A stretch of 64,000 bases of DNA from Nakamurella panacisegetis (GCF_900104535.1 NZ_LT629710.1:248001-312000), one strand, 5' to 3'. Shown: positions 38,941 through 48,903, counted from the first letter of the stretch. Numbers and translations: made by a program. The notes: a model not told the origin generated them from the sequence alone.

Positions 38941-39456
38941 CTAGTCTGCGCGCTGGCGTTCGGAAGTGATGGACTTGGCCCCTCGCCCCAGCGCGACCAT
39001 GCCGGACTGCACCAGCTCACGGACGCCGAACGGCTCGAGCATCCGGACCAGGGCCTCCAGCTTGTCGGTGGTCCCGGCGGCCTCGATCGTCATCGAGTCG
39101 GGGGTGACGTCGATGACGTGGGCGCGGAACATGTCGACGATGGTGACGACCTGGGCCCGCACCGCCGAATCGGCCCGCAGCTTGATCAGCAGCAATTCGC
39201 GGTGCACCGAGGCCGACGCCGACAGCTCGACGATCTTGAGCACGTTGATCAGCTTGTTGAGCTGCTTGGTGACCTGCTCCAGCGGGAGACCCTCGACCGC
39301 GACGACGATCGTCATCCGCGAGACGTCCGGGTTCTCGGTCGGGCCGACGGCCAGGGAGTGGATGTTGAACTGCCGGCGGGAGAAGAGCGACGAAACCCGA
39401 GCCAGGACACCGGGTTTGTTCTCGACCAGCACCGAAAGGGTGTGTGTACTCATCAT
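38941..39456 (-). CDS. ilvN: acetolactate synthase small (regulatory) subunit
   Basis: IlvN binds valine and other branched-chain amino acids and regulates IlvB. The 171 residues contain the ACT domain THTLSVLVENKPGVLARVSSLF, RRQFNIHSLAVGPTE, QLNKLINVLKIVEL and the C-terminal ALS-like domain DSMTIEAAGTTDKLEALVRML. Two adjacent ATG codons (39456 and 39453) could start it; the GAGGA ribosome site is very close to either. It begins 81 bases after ilvB and is almost certainly in the same message, controlled by the attenuator upstream of ilvB. Confidence 0.97.
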   Translation of the reverse strand: MMSTHTLSVLVENKPGVLARVSSLFSRRQFNIHSLAVGPTENPDVSRMTIVVAVEGLPLEQVTKQLNKLINVLKIVELSASASVHRELLLIKLRADSAVRAQVVTIVDMFRAHVIDVTPDSMTIEAAGTTDKLEALVRMLEPFGVRELVQSGMVALGRGAKSITSERQRAD

Positions 39457-39537
39457 TCCTCGTCGAACGGTGCGGTAGTGGCCGACGTCGTCATGCGGCG
39501 ACGAAGGCAGTGGACCTGCGGTCTGGACACTGTCGCC

Positions 39538-41355
39538 TCATTCCTCGTCGAACAGCGGCCGGATGCCGCGGGCGGCCATGATGTGGTCGTTGCCGGTGCC
39601 GGCGGCCACCATCGGCCACACCTGGGCGTCCGGACCGACGGTGAAGTCGACCACGACCGGGCGGTCGTTGATGGCCATCGCAGCTTCGATGGTCCGATCG
39701 ACGTCCTCCTTGGACTCGCACCGCAGCCCGACGCAGCCGTAGGCCTCGGCCAGCATCTTGAAGTCCGGGATCCGCAACTTGTGGGTGCCCAGGTCGGTCT
39801 GGCTGTACCGCTCGCCGTAGAAGAGCGTCTGCCACTGCCGGACCATGCCCAGGTTGCCGTTGTTGATGATGGCGACCTTGATCGGGATGCCCTCGATGGC
39901 GCAGGTGGCCAGCTCCTGGTTGGTCATCTGGAAGCAACCGTCACCGTCGATGGCCCACACCACCTTGTCGGGAGCGCCCATCTTGGCGCCCATGGCGGCC
40001 GGAACGGCATAACCCATGGTGCCCAGGCCGCCGGAATTGAGCCAGGTGTAGGGCTTCTCGTAGGAGATGAACTGCGCCGCCCACATCTGGTGCTGCCCGA
40101 CCCCGGCCGCGAAGATGGTGTCCGGACCGCTGATCTTGCCCAGTCGTTCGATCACGTACTGGGGCGACAGGCTGCCGTCGGCCGGCCAGTCGTAGCCGAG
40201 CGGGAACGTCTCGCGGATCTCGTCGAGTTCGGCCCACCATGCGGTCAGATCGGCCACCACACCGTTGGTCTGCTCGATCGACACGGCGGCGATCAGCTCG
40301 GAGATGACCTCCTTGGCATCCCCGACGATCGGGACGTCGGCGTGCCGATTCTTCCCGATCTCGGCCGGGTCGATGTCGGCGTGGATCACCTTGGCGCCCT
40401 GCGCGAACGAGGACAGCTGACCGGTGACCCGGTCGTCGAACCGGGCCCCGAGGGCCACGATCAGGTCGGACCGCTGCATGGCGGCGACCGCGGCCACGGT
40501 GCCGTGCATGCCGGGCATGCCGAGGTGCTGGATGTGCGAGTCAGGGAAGGCGCCACGCGCCATCAGCGTGGTGACGACCGGGATGCCGGTCAGCTCGGCC
40601 AGCACCTTGAGCTGCTCGGTGGCGTGCGCCTTGAGCACCCCGCCGCCGACGTAGTAGACCGGGCGGCGGGCGGCGGCGATCAGCTTGGCCGCCGCGTTGA
40701 TCTGGCCCGAGTGTGGCTTGGACGCCGGGCGGTACCCCGGCAGGTGCACCTCGGTCGGCCACTTGAAGACGGTCTCGGCCTGCAGGATGTCCTTGGGGAT
40801 GTCGACCAGGACCGGTCCGGGGCGGCCGGACGAGGCCAGGTAGAAGGCCTGGGCGATGACGGTCGGGATCTCGGCCGCGTCGGTGACCATGAAGTTGTGC
40901 TTCGTGATCGGCATGGTGATGCCGCAGATGTCGGCCTCCTGGAAACCATCGGTGCCGATCAGTGACCGGGCCACCTGACCGGTGATGGCGACCAGCGGCA
41001 CCGAGTCCATGTGCGCGTCGGCCAGCGGGGTGACCAGGTTGGTGGCGCCGGGGCCGGAGGTCGCGATGCAGACCCCGACCTTGCCCGAGGCCTGCGCGTA
41101 CCCGGTGGCGGCGTGCCCGGCTCCCTGCTCGTGACGGACCAGGATGTGACGCACCCGCTTCGAGTCGAACAGCGGGTCGTAGACGGGCAGGACCGCCCCG
41201 CCGGGGATGCCGAAGACGATGTCCGCGCCCGCTTCCTCGAGGCTGCGCACGACCGACTTGGCGCCGGTCACGTGCTCCACGGGAGGCTGCGGTCGGGCGG
41301 CGGCCGGCGAGGCGGTCGGCGACGGCCGGCTGGGGGCCGTCGGTGTCTGGGTCAT
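39538..41355 (-). CDS. ilvB: acetolactate synthase large subunit
   Basis: IlvB is the thiamine-diphosphate enzyme making acetolactate and acetohydroxybutyrate, the first shared step of branched-chain synthesis. The 605 residues show a ~35-residue variable start, the catalytic Glu in [17 protein letters not shown], the [15 protein letters not shown] segment, and the ThDP-binding GDG in [20 protein letters not shown] chose ATG at 41355, with GAAGAGG eight bases upstream. A leader peptide, pause hairpin and T-tailed terminator lie between the promoter and this start. It matches Rv3003c in context. Confidence 0.98.
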   Translation of the reverse strand: MTQTPTAPSRPSPTASPAAARPQPPVEHVTGAKSVVRSLEEAGADIVFGIPGGAVLPVYDPLFDSKRVRHILVRHEQGAGHAATGYAQASGKVGVCIATSGPGATNLVTPLADAHMDSVPLVAITGQVARSLIGTDGFQEADICGITMPITKHNFMVTDAAEIPTVIAQAFYLASSGRPGPVLVDIPKDILQAETVFKWPTEVHLPGYRPASKPHSGQINAAAKLIAAARRPVYYVGGGVLKAHATEQLKVLAELTGIPVVTTLMARGAFPDSHIQHLGMPGMHGTVAAVAAMQRSDLIVALGARFDDRVTGQLSSFAQGAKVIHADIDPAEIGKNRHADVPIVGDAKEVISELIAAVSIEQTNGVVADLTAWWAELDEIRETFPLGYDWPADGSLSPQYVIERLGKISGPDTIFAAGVGQHQMWAAQFISYEKPYTWLNSGGLGTMGYAVPAAMGAKMGAPDKVVWAIDGDGCFQMTNQELATCAIEGIPIKVAIINNGNLGMVRQWQTLFYGERYSQTDLGTHKLRIPDFKMLAEAYGCVGLRCESKEDVDRTIEAAMAINDRPVVVDFTVGPDAQVWPMVAAGTGNDHIMAARGIRPLFDEE

Positions 41356-41476
41356 GGGGAAGACCTCTTCGATCTCATCGGGCCTGGAGAACGGCCACAA
41401 AGGGTGGGTGTGTCTTCATCGTCCGCTGATTGGCCGGCCTCGCGGCCCGCCCGTCGCCCTGGTGTGGGCAATAAAA

Positions 41477-41513
41477 AACCCCTCGTCCACCGGTTAGCGG
41501 GGACCAAGGGGTT
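41477..41513 (-). terminator. transcription attenuator upstream of ilvB
   Basis: On the minus strand AACCCCT pairs with AGGGGTT, with a further GGTCC/GGAC stem inside and a ~12-base loop. The descending arm runs directly into six T residues (41473-41478), a typical intrinsic terminator. It lies 34 bases beyond the leader-peptide stop and ~120 bases before ilvB, so it can cut off ilvBN(C) transcription when branched-chain aminoacyl-tRNAs are plentiful. Confidence 0.85.
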
Positions 41514-41547
41514 GCGCGTCGGGTTCGGGGTGACCGAACGGACGCGC
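41514..41547 (-). promoter_or_regulatory. hairpin between leader peptide and attenuator
   Basis: GCGCGTC pairs with GACGCGC, with an inner stem GTTCGG/CCGAAC around TCACC. It begins at the leader-peptide stop codon and ends at the terminator's first arm. In classical attenuators this position holds the pause hairpin or a part of the antiterminator switch. The alternative pairing that would break the terminator was not worked out. Confidence 0.6.
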
Positions 41548-41573
41548 TAGCGGAGTACGAGAATCTGAGACAC
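41547..41573 (-). CDS. ilvB leader peptide (8 codons, Ile-Leu-Val-Leu)
   Basis: GTG TCT CAG ATT CTC GTA CTC CGC TAG encodes fMet-Ser-Gln-Ile-Leu-Val-Leu-Arg. Four consecutive codons for isoleucine, leucine, valine and leucine make a sensor of all three branched-chain aminoacyl-tRNAs. An ILVL-containing leader before ilvB is also what I recall for Streptomyces, and C. glutamicum ilvBNC is controlled by attenuation. The GTG lies seven bases after the -10 element, so the peptide is probably translated from a leaderless 5' end. Confidence 0.85.
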   Translation of the reverse strand: MSQILVLR

Positions 41574-41580
41574 GCTCCCG

Positions 41581-41610
41581 ACCTTACGGGCCGATCTTCG
41601 ACACTGTCAA
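41581..41610 (-). promoter_or_regulatory. ilvB promoter
   Basis: Minus-strand TTGACA (41605-41610, perfect -35), an 18-base spacer, and TAAGGT (41581-41586, -10). Transcription should start about seven bases on, at or within one or two bases of the leader-peptide GTG at 41573. It is the best sigma70-type promoter match in the window. Confidence 0.8.
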
Positions 41611-41675
41611 ACGCCATCGGGCCGGACCCGGCCGACCAGGCTCGACCATTCCTCGACGGATGGGACGATGGGTCC

Positions 41676-42200
41676 GTGACCAGCCCCTCCGTCAACCGCA
41701 AGGCCGTCTTCCGGCTGCCCGGTGTCTCGTTCCTGATCCCGTTCCTGTTCTTCATCGCGGTGACTCCCCTGGCCAATGCGGGAACCCACCACATCCTGCT
41801 GGTGCTGTACCTGTTCCCGTTGATCGGTCTGGTGTACATCCTCATCACCCGGACCGTGGCCGACGCCGTGCAGCTCCGCACGGTCGGCCTGCTCGGGGCC
41901 CGCACCATCGCGTGGTCGGAGCTGGACGGCCTGGAGTTCCACGGGCCGAGGTGGGCGATCGCCGTGGCCCTTGACGGGCGCCGGCTTCGCCTGCCGATGG
42001 TGCGCCCACGGGACCTACCCCGGCTGGCCGCCGTGTCCGGCGGTCGGCTGCTGCTCGGCCCGGACGCCCCCATGGCCGAGGACCTGGCCCCGGTTCTGCC
42101 GACCGGCCCGGCGACCGCGGACGGCACCGGCGCACCGCCCGACAAGCGCCTCACCGATCCGACATCGACCCCGGCCGGGAGCGCCACCGCCGACGAGTAA
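41676..42200 (+). CDS. PH-domain membrane protein (Cfp6-like)
   Basis: A 174-residue protein with two adjacent membrane helices (about residues 16-33 and 39-59, FLIPFLFFIAVTPLANAG and ILLVLYLFPLIGLVYILIT) and then a small beta-rich PH-like domain (VQLRTVGLLGARTIAWSELDGLEFHG, ALDGRRLRLPMVRPRDLPRL). The tail is Pro/Thr/Ala-rich. It matches M. tuberculosis Rv3004 (Cfp6) in layout and in position divergent from ilvB. GTG at 41676 gives the natural start; no clear ribosome site is visible. Function unknown. It is followed by ilvD after 60 bases. Confidence 0.85.
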   Translation: MTSPSVNRKAVFRLPGVSFLIPFLFFIAVTPLANAGTHHILLVLYLFPLIGLVYILITRTVADAVQLRTVGLLGARTIAWSELDGLEFHGPRWAIAVALDGRRLRLPMVRPRDLPRLAAVSGGRLLLGPDAPMAEDLAPVLPTGPATADGTGAPPDKRLTDPTSTPAGSATADE

Positions 42201-42260
42201 CGTCGGACTTCCGGTTCTTCGACTTCTCGTCCGACAAACACCGCCCAGCTGGAGTTCGCC

Positions 42261-44123
42261 ATGCCCGCGCTTCGTTCCAAGACGTCCACCCACGGCCGCA
42301 ACATGGCCGGCGCCCGCGCCCTGTGGCGGGCCACCGGCATGACGGACTCGGATTTCGGCAAGCCGATCATCGCGATCGCCAACTCCTACACCCAGTTCGT
42401 CCCCGGCCACGTGCACCTCAAGGACATGGGGGATCTGGTCGCCGGAGCGGTGCGGGAGGCCGGCGGGGTGAGCAAGGAGTTCAACACCATCGCCGTCGAC
42501 GACGGCATCGCGATGGGCCACGCGGGCATGCTCTACTCGTTGCCCAGCCGCGATCTGATCGCCGACTCGGTCGAGTACATGGTCAACGCTCACACCGCCG
42601 ACGCCCTGGTGTGCATCTCCAACTGCGACAAGATCACCCCCGGCATGCTGATGGCCGCCCTGCGGCTGAACATCCCGGTCGTCTTCGTCTCCGGCGGCCC
42701 GATGGAGGCCGGAAAGGCGGTCGTGGTCGACGGGGTGGCCCACGCCCCGACCGATCTGATCACGGCCATCTCCGCCTCGGCCTCCCCCGGCGTGGATCAG
42801 GCCGGCCTGGACGAGGTCGAGCGGTCGGCCTGTCCGACCTGCGGATCGTGCTCGGGCATGTTCACCGCCAACTCGATGAACTGCCTGGCCGAGGCGCTCG
42901 GACTGGCCCTGCCCGGCAACGGATCCACCCTGGCCACCCACGTCGCCCGCAAGGATCTGTTCCTGCGGGCCGGCTCGCTGATCGTCGAGCTGGCCCAGCG
43001 CTACTACCGCGACGACGACGAGTCGGTGCTGCCCCGGAACATCGCCAACAAGGCGGCGTTCGGCAACGCGATGGCCCTGGACGTCGCTATGGGCGGCTCC
43101 ACCAACACCGTCCTGCACATCCTGGCCGCCGCACTCGAGGGCGGGATCGACTTCACCCTCGAGGACATCGACAACATCTCCAAGCGGGTGCCATGCCTGT
43201 CCAAGGTCGCTCCGAACTCCGACTTCCACATGGAGGACGTGCACCGCGCCGGCGGCATCCCGGCCATTCTCGGCGAGCTGTACCGGGCCGGTCTGCTCGA
43301 CGAGACGGTGCACACCATCCACTCCCCCGATCTGGATTCCTGGCTCACCGAATGGGACGTCCGCTCGGCCGCCCCGTCGGCCGCCGCGCTCGAACTGTTC
43401 CACGCCGCTCCGGGCGGAGTCCGTACGGTGCAGGCGTTCTCGACCGCGAACCGGTGGGACTCGCTGGACACCGACGCGGCGAACGGGTGCATTCGCGACA
43501 AGGCCAACGCCTACACCGTCGAGGGCGGGCTGCAGGTGCTCTACGGCAACATCGCCGCCGACGGTGCCGTCATCAAGACGGCCGGCATCGACCCGTCCCT
43601 GTTCCATTTCACCGGGACCGCCATCGTGCTCGAATCCCAGGAGGAGGCCGTCGAGGCGATCCTGGGTAAGAAGGTGCAGCCGGGCCACGTCGTCGTCATC
43701 CGCTACGAGGGTCCGGCCGGCGGACCGGGCATGCAGGAGATGCTGCACCCGACGTCGTTCCTGAAGGGCCTTGGCCTGGGCAAGGTCTGCGCCCTGATCA
43801 CCGACGGCCGGTTCTCCGGCGGATCGTCCGGGATCTCGGTCGGGCACATCTCCCCCGAGGCCTGGGCCGGCGGCGCGATCGGACTGATCGAGGACGGCGA
43901 CGAGATCGAGATCGACGTGGACCACCGCGTCCTGCGGGTCAACGTCTCCGACGCCGCGCTGGCCGAGCGCCGGGCCAAGATGGAGGTCTCCGAGCGTCCC
44001 TGGGAACCCCGCAACCGCGACCGCGTCGTCTCCAAGGCGTTGCAGGCCTACGCCTCCATGGCCTCGTCGGCGTCCACCGGTGCCGTCCGCGTCGTCCCGG
44101 CCCGGCAGCACAAGAACTCCTGA
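42261..44123 (+). CDS. ilvD: dihydroxy-acid dehydratase
   Basis: IlvD dehydrates dihydroxyisovalerate and dihydroxymethylvalerate to the keto acids of valine and isoleucine, using an Fe-S cluster. The 620 residues begin with [22 protein letters not shown] and carry the cluster cysteines in [17 protein letters not shown] and [20 protein letters not shown], plus [20 protein letters not shown] near the end. The length is the long (E. coli-like, ~616) form. In M. tuberculosis ilvD is not in this cluster. It precedes a YdbS-like gene by four bases. A 7-pair stem with a 20-base loop lies upstream at 42202-42235. Confidence 0.97.
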   Translation: MPALRSKTSTHGRNMAGARALWRATGMTDSDFGKPIIAIANSYTQFVPGHVHLKDMGDLVAGAVREAGGVSKEFNTIAVDDGIAMGHAGMLYSLPSRDLIADSVEYMVNAHTADALVCISNCDKITPGMLMAALRLNIPVVFVSGGPMEAGKAVVVDGVAHAPTDLITAISASASPGVDQAGLDEVERSACPTCGSCSGMFTANSMNCLAEALGLALPGNGSTLATHVARKDLFLRAGSLIVELAQRYYRDDDESVLPRNIANKAAFGNAMALDVAMGGSTNTVLHILAAALEGGIDFTLEDIDNISKRVPCLSKVAPNSDFHMEDVHRAGGIPAILGELYRAGLLDETVHTIHSPDLDSWLTEWDVRSAAPSAAALELFHAAPGGVRTVQAFSTANRWDSLDTDAANGCIRDKANAYTVEGGLQVLYGNIAADGAVIKTAGIDPSLFHFTGTAIVLESQEEAVEAILGKKVQPGHVVVIRYEGPAGGPGMQEMLHPTSFLKGLGLGKVCALITDGRFSGGSSGISVGHISPEAWAGGAIGLIEDGDEIEIDVDHRVLRVNVSDAALAERRAKMEVSERPWEPRNRDRVVSKALQAYASMASSASTGAVRVVPARQHKNS

Positions 44124-44127
44124 TCGG

Positions 44128-44652
44128 GTGAGCGGCCCGTCGATCCCTCCGGACGGTACGGCCGACCCGCTGCCCGGCGACGCCCCGGCCGCCCGGCATC
44201 AGTTGCCGGTGCGGGTGCTGGCCTACTGGCGCGTGAGGGCCGCCGCCTTCGGTCTGCTGTCGGTCGGTCTCACCGCCTGGGGCGCGGCCGGCCTCGACTG
44301 GTTCACCGAGCCGATCCGGTGGGCCGTCGTCGGCGGGCTGTTCGTGTGGTTCTTCGTCATCGGGACGATGATCCGTCCGGTACTGCGGCGCCGGTTCCTC
44401 TGGTACTCGTTGTCCGACCGGGAGATCGACCTGCAGCATGGATGGCCGGTGCAGACCCGGACGGTCGTCCCGATGAGCCGCGTCCAGCATCTGAAGACCG
44501 AACAGGGCCTGCTGGCCCGGCGGTTCGGCCTGGCCGACCTGCACATCCACACGGCGGCCGGGACCGTCGTCATCGAAGGTCTCGACGGCGGGGAGGCGGC
44601 GCTGATCCGCACCCGCCTCGGCGAACTGGCCGGGCTCACCGATGACGTCTGA
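44128..44652 (+). CDS. bacterial PH-domain membrane protein, YdbS-like
   Basis: A 174-residue protein with two membrane helices (about 35-58 and 65-85, AAAFGLLSVGLTAWGAAGL and WAVVGGLFVWFFVIGTMI) followed by one bPH2 (DUF304) domain: LWYSLSDREIDLQHGW, TRTVVPMSRVQHLKTEQG, ADLHIHTAAGTVVIEGLD. Size and layout match YdbS of Bacillus, which is paired with YdbT. GTG at 44128 is four bases after the ilvD stop, and the stop overlaps the next gene by 11 bases, so ilvD, ydbS-like and ydbT-like share a message. Function in actinomycetes is unknown. Confidence 0.87.
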   Translation: MSGPSIPPDGTADPLPGDAPAARHQLPVRVLAYWRVRAAAFGLLSVGLTAWGAAGLDWFTEPIRWAVVGGLFVWFFVIGTMIRPVLRRRFLWYSLSDREIDLQHGWPVQTRTVVPMSRVQHLKTEQGLLARRFGLADLHIHTAAGTVVIEGLDGGEAALIRTRLGELAGLTDDV

Positions 44653-46108
44653 CCCCGCCGTCATCGCCGAGCGCCGGCTGCACCCGGCCTACCTGGTGAT
44701 CAGCCTGGGCCGATCGATCCGTACCCTCCTGCCGCTGATCGCGGTCGGCATCTGGAAGGCCCCCGGTTGGGCGGTCGCCGTGCTCGCCGGCCTGATCGCC
44801 TTGCGGGCGCTGGGCGAATGGTGGGCCCGTACCTACGCCGTGCAGGACGGCAGCCTGCGGGTCAGGTCGGGCCTGTTCAACCAGACCCGGCACACCATTG
44901 GCATCAACCGGATCACCGCGTTGGACGCCGAACGCGGTGTGGTGCAACGGATCTTCCGGGTGTGGGGCCTGAAGGTCCAGACTCCCGGCAACGATCACCG
45001 CTCGTCGGTCCACCTGGTCTGCCTGTCGGCCCCGGCGCTGGCGGCACTCCGCACCGCGCTGCGGCCGCCGGGCCTCGTGACCGAAACCCCGGTCCCGGAG
45101 GACCCGGCCGTGACACTGGCCGCGCTGGACACCCGGACGTTGCTGATCGCCGCGGTCACCGGGACGTCGGTTCCGCTGATCCTGGCCGGCGCCGCGGCCA
45201 CCTTCGGACGCGCCCGCGACCTGTTGCCGGAGCGGACGTTTCACCGGCTCACGCGCGAAGTGTTCGTCGGGGGCACCACCACGGCCCTGCTGTTGCTGGC
45301 CGCGGCCGCACTGGCCGTTCTGGCCGGCATCGGCCTCACCTCCTTGCGGCTGGCCCGGTTCTCGCTCGCACGGGACGGTGACCGGTTACGCATCAGCCGC
45401 GGGCTGATCGCCCAGCGGTCCGGGACCATCCCGGTCGACCGGGTGCAGGCGGTGCGGATCGTCCAGGGCTGGTGGCGACGAATGCTCGGCTACTGCGCGC
45501 TCGAGGTCGAGGTGGCCGGACTGAGCACGTCCGACGACACCGAGCGCAGCCTGTTCCCGTTGCTGCGCCTGGACGCCGCCCTCGACCTGGTCAGCCGGGC
45601 CCTCCCCGAACTGCGATGGACCCCGGGGCCGTTGACCCCGGTGCCCGGCCGGGCCCGCCGCCGCTATCTCAGCCTGCCGGTCCTGTGCGCTGCGCCGATC
45701 GCCTTCGGTCTGTACTGGCTCCCCGGCTGGGGCACCTACCTGGCCGTCGTTCCGGTCCCGCTGGCCCTACTGGTCGGTTGGGGCCAGGCCATGGATGCCG
45801 CCTGGTCGTTCGATGCCACCACGGTGACGTTCCGGTGGCGACGAGTGCTGGCCACCCACACCGTGATCGCCCGACGTTCGCGGGTGCAACTGCTGGAGGT
45901 GACCCGGACCCCGTTCCAGCGCCGCGTCGGCCTGGCCGGCGTCCGCCTGCTGCTGTCGTCCAAACGAAAGGCGCGACTGCGACATCTCGAAGCCGACGAC
46001 GCCCTCGTGCTGCTGCACCAGGTCGGGCGAGGCGCGCCGTCCCGGCCGGCGGCCGACGTGGTCGATACGTCACCCGGGGCCCCCGTCGCCACGTACCGTG
46101 AACGGTGA
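44642..46108 (+). CDS. three-PH-domain membrane protein, YdbT-like
   Basis: A 488-residue partner of the preceding protein. Layout: two N-terminal helices (19-60), first PH domain (YAVQDGSLRVRSGLFNQTRH), two helices (~165-190, 220-242), second PH domain (LRISRGLIAQRSGTIPVDRVQAV), two helices (~343-380), third PH domain (ATTVTFRWRRVLATHTVIAR). This is the three-copy bPH2/DUF304 arrangement of YdbT (493 residues in Bacillus). ATG at 44642 lies inside the end of the YdbS-like gene, and its stop overlaps the lipoprotein start. The pair probably forms a membrane complex; its role is unknown. Confidence 0.87.
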   Translation: MTSDPAVIAERRLHPAYLVISLGRSIRTLLPLIAVGIWKAPGWAVAVLAGLIALRALGEWWARTYAVQDGSLRVRSGLFNQTRHTIGINRITALDAERGVVQRIFRVWGLKVQTPGNDHRSSVHLVCLSAPALAALRTALRPPGLVTETPVPEDPAVTLAALDTRTLLIAAVTGTSVPLILAGAAATFGRARDLLPERTFHRLTREVFVGGTTTALLLLAAAALAVLAGIGLTSLRLARFSLARDGDRLRISRGLIAQRSGTIPVDRVQAVRIVQGWWRRMLGYCALEVEVAGLSTSDDTERSLFPLLRLDAALDLVSRALPELRWTPGPLTPVPGRARRRYLSLPVLCAAPIAFGLYWLPGWGTYLAVVPVPLALLVGWGQAMDAAWSFDATTVTFRWRRVLATHTVIARRSRVQLLEVTRTPFQRRVGLAGVRLLLSSKRKARLRHLEADDALVLLHQVGRGAPSRPAADVVDTSPGAPVATYRER

Positions 46109-47334
46109 TGGACGCCCGCCCCCGACGCCCCGCCACCTCCGGCCGGCGCCGTGCCCTGCGCCGACGAGGCATGTCGGCCCTGCTGCTGAGCCTGACCTGT
46201 GTGCTGGCCGCCTGTGCGAACTTCTCCGGTGCGGGCACCACTTTCACCGCGCAGCCCAGCCTGACGCCGGCCGAGGTGACGCCGGTCGTCCCGCAGCCGG
46301 CGGATGGCAGCACCACGGCGCGGTCGTCGCCTTCGCCGACCACCGGCAAGACCACGACCTCGACGACCAAGCCGGCCGATCCCTGCACGCCGACCGACCC
46401 GGCCGTCGTCGCGGCGTGCCTGTCCGCCCCCTGGGGCCTGGCTCCGCTGGCCGACGGCAGCGCCCTGGTCGGTGAACGGACGACCGGCCGGATCCTGAAG
46501 GTGGCCACCGGGAAGAAGCCGGTCCTGGTCACGACGATCGCCGGGCTCAACTCCGGCGGCGGCGGCGGGCTGCTCGGTGTGGCCGTGTCGCCGTCCTACG
46601 CCGAGGACGAACTGATCTACGCCTACGTCACCACCAAGACCGACAACCGGATCATCCGGATCGCCCCCGGTGACCAGCCCAAGGCCATCCTGACCGGCAT
46701 CCCCAAGGGCACCAAGGACAACGGCGGCGCGATCGCGTTCAACGCCGACGGGGTGCTGTACGTGGGCACCGGTGACGCCGGGAAGACGCAGAGCGCGACG
46801 TCGCTGGGCGGCAAGCTGCTGCGGATCGACGAGTTCGGCAAGCCCGCGCCCGGCAATCCGAAGAAGACCTCCCCGATCTTCTCCTCCGGGTTCACCCAGG
46901 TGACCGGGCTGTGTGTGCTGCCGACCGGCGTCATGGCGGCGGTCGACCATCGGGCCGCGGCCGATGTGCTGCTGGCCGCCCGGTCCGGGGCCGACTACAC
47001 GACCCTGAGCTCGGGCGACGCGATCTGGACCTGGAAGGCGGCCGACGGCGGCGCCGCCGACTGCGCGACGTCCGACGGAGTTCTGGCCAACACCTCGCTC
47101 GGAAAACAGCAGTTGGCCGGAGTGTCGATGTCGTCGACCGGGATATTTTCCGGTAGCCCGCGGGTCCTGCTCGGCCACACCTACGGTCGGTTGCTGACGG
47201 TGCAGACCGGCCTCAAGGGCGCCTTGTGGATGACGACGTCCAACAAGGACGGCCACGGCAAGCCCGTCGCCGCCGACGACCGCGTCATCGTGCTGCCCGA
47301 CGGGGGCGCCTCCGGCGGCAACGGCCCGGACTGA
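46108..47334 (+). CDS. LppZ-like lipoprotein, PQQ-dehydrogenase-type beta-propeller
   Basis: A 408-residue predicted lipoprotein. The signal peptide has an Arg-rich start, a hydrophobic core and lipobox LAAC (Cys36). A Thr/Ser/Pro-rich linker follows to ~95. The rest has repeats of a soluble glucose/sorbosone dehydrogenase-like propeller: LLGVAVSPSYAEDELIYAY, TDNRIIRIAPGDQPKAILTG, SLGGKLLRIDEFG. It matches M. tuberculosis LppZ (Rv3006) in sequence pattern and position. Whether it binds PQQ or is enzymatic is not shown. ATG at 46108 or GTG at 46105, both overlapping the previous stop. Confidence 0.88.
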   Translation: MDARPRRPATSGRRRALRRRGMSALLLSLTCVLAACANFSGAGTTFTAQPSLTPAEVTPVVPQPADGSTTARSSPSPTTGKTTTSTTKPADPCTPTDPAVVAACLSAPWGLAPLADGSALVGERTTGRILKVATGKKPVLVTTIAGLNSGGGGGLLGVAVSPSYAEDELIYAYVTTKTDNRIIRIAPGDQPKAILTGIPKGTKDNGGAIAFNADGVLYVGTGDAGKTQSATSLGGKLLRIDEFGKPAPGNPKKTSPIFSSGFTQVTGLCVLPTGVMAAVDHRAAADVLLAARSGADYTTLSSGDAIWTWKAADGGAADCATSDGVLANTSLGKQQLAGVSMSSTGIFSGSPRVLLGHTYGRLLTVQTGLKGALWMTTSNKDGHGKPVAADDRVIVLPDGGASGGNGPD

Positions 47335-47338
47335 GCCG

Positions 47339-47365
47339 GCGGACGCCGCCGCCGGCGGCGTCCGC
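47339..47365. terminator. bidirectional terminator between lppZ-like gene and gatB
   Basis: A perfect 12-base-pair stem GCGGACGCCGCC/GGCGGCGTCCGC with a three-base loop, located between the convergent stops at 47334 and 47374. No T run follows. Confidence 0.75.
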
Positions 47366-47373
47366 AGAGCGGA

Positions 47374-48903
47374 TCAGCCTTCGACGCCCAGGGTCACCAG
47401 GACCAGCCGGTTGACCTTGCCCGCATCGGCCTGCCCCTGGGTGGCCTTCATGACGGCGCCGACGATGGCGCCGACGGCCTTGATGTTGCCGCTGCGGATG
47501 CGTTCGGCCACCGCGGGCTGCGCGGCCAGGGCCTCGTCGATAGCGATCTGCAGGGCCGAGTCGTCCGAGACCACCGCCAACCCGCGCGCGGCGATGACGA
47601 CATCCGGTTCACCCTCCCCGGCCAGCACCCCGTCGATCACCTGGCGGGCGATCTTCGCGTTGAGGGTGCCCTCGGCCACCAGCGCGATCACCCGGGCCAA
47701 CTGCCCCGGGGTGATGGCCAGGACGCGCAATGACACGCCAAGGGCGTTCGCCCGCTGACCCAGATAGGCCGACCACCAGGAGCGCGCGTCGGCCGGAGCC
47801 GCTCCGGCCAGGACCGTCGCCTCGACCAGATCCACCGCATCGGCGGCCAGCAGGTCGCGCATCTCCAGGTCGGTCAGACCCCACGCGGCCTGCAGCCGCG
47901 CCCGGCGGACCCAGGGAAGTTCGGGCAGGGTCGCCCGGATCTCCTCCACCCACGCCGGATCAGGGGCGATCGGCACCAGGTCGGGTTCCGGGAAGTACCG
48001 GTAGTCCTCGGCAGTCTCCTTCGAGCGGCCGGGGCTGGTGGTCCCGGTCGACTCGTCGAAGTGCCGCGTCTCCTGCGTGATGTGCAGGCCGGCGGCCAGA
48101 CGCGCGCCCTGCCGGGTGATCTCGTAGCGGACGGCCCGCTCGACCGACCGCAGCGAGTTCACGTTCTTGGTCTCGGTCCTGGTACCCATCACCGGGTTGC
48201 CGGCCGGCGTCAGCGACAGGTTCGCGTCACACCGCAACGACCCCTGGTCCATCCGGACGTCGGAGACGTGGAGGGAGAGCAGCAGGTCCCGCAACGCGGC
48301 GACGTAGGCCCGGGCCACCGCCGGCGCCTTCTCCTTGGTCCCGAAGATCGGCTTGGTGACGATCTCGACCAGGGGGACGCCCGCCCGGTTGTAGTCCAGC
48401 AGGGAGTACTCGGCACCGTGGATGCGACCGGTGGATCCGCCGACGTGCAGCGACTTGCCGGTGTCCTCCTCCATGTGGGCCCGCTCGATCTCCACCCGGA
48501 CGGTCTCGCCGTCGACATCGACGTCGAGATATCCGTTGAACGCGATGGGCTCGTCATACTGGCTGATCTGATAGTTCTTCGGCATGTCGGGGTAGAAGTA
48601 GTTCTTCCGCGACATCCGGCACCAGGGCGCGATCTGACAGTTGAGGGCCAGACCGATCTTGATGGCGTACTCGACGGCCGCCTCGTTGAGGGTCGGCATC
48701 GCCCCCGGCAGGGCCAGGCAGACCGGGCACACCTGCGTGTTCGGCTCGGCGCCGAACTCCGTCGAGCACCCGCAGAACATCTTGGTGACGGTGCCGAGTT
48801 CCACGTGCACCTCGAGTCCCATGACGGGGTCGAACCGCTCGATCGCCTCGTCGTAGTCCATCAGGCCGGTGACCACCTCGGGCGCCGGGGCGGGGGCGTT
48901 CAT
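47374..48903 (-). CDS. gatB: aspartyl/glutamyl-tRNA amidotransferase subunit B
   Basis: GatB is the kinase/tRNA-binding subunit of GatCAB, which turns Glu-tRNA-Gln into Gln-tRNA-Gln (and Asp-tRNA-Asn where needed). The 509 residues show [20 protein letters not shown] with the zinc cysteines FCGC and [10 protein letters not shown], then [18 protein letters not shown], and the C-terminal tRNA-binding GatB/YqeY tail ([19 protein letters not shown]). ATG at 48903 overlaps the gatA stop by four bases. Length equals that of mycobacterial GatB. In M. tuberculosis pfkA lies between gatB and gatA; here it does not. Confidence 0.98.
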   Translation of the reverse strand: MNAPAPAPEVVTGLMDYDEAIERFDPVMGLEVHVELGTVTKMFCGCSTEFGAEPNTQVCPVCLALPGAMPTLNEAAVEYAIKIGLALNCQIAPWCRMSRKNYFYPDMPKNYQISQYDEPIAFNGYLDVDVDGETVRVEIERAHMEEDTGKSLHVGGSTGRIHGAEYSLLDYNRAGVPLVEIVTKPIFGTKEKAPAVARAYVAALRDLLLSLHVSDVRMDQGSLRCDANLSLTPAGNPVMGTRTETKNVNSLRSVERAVRYEITRQGARLAAGLHITQETRHFDESTGTTSPGRSKETAEDYRYFPEPDLVPIAPDPAWVEEIRATLPELPWVRRARLQAAWGLTDLEMRDLLAADAVDLVEATVLAGAAPADARSWWSAYLGQRANALGVSLRVLAITPGQLARVIALVAEGTLNAKIARQVIDGVLAGEGEPDVVIAARGLAVVSDDSALQIAIDEALAAQPAVAERIRSGNIKAVGAIVGAVMKATQGQADAGKVNRLVLVTLGVEG

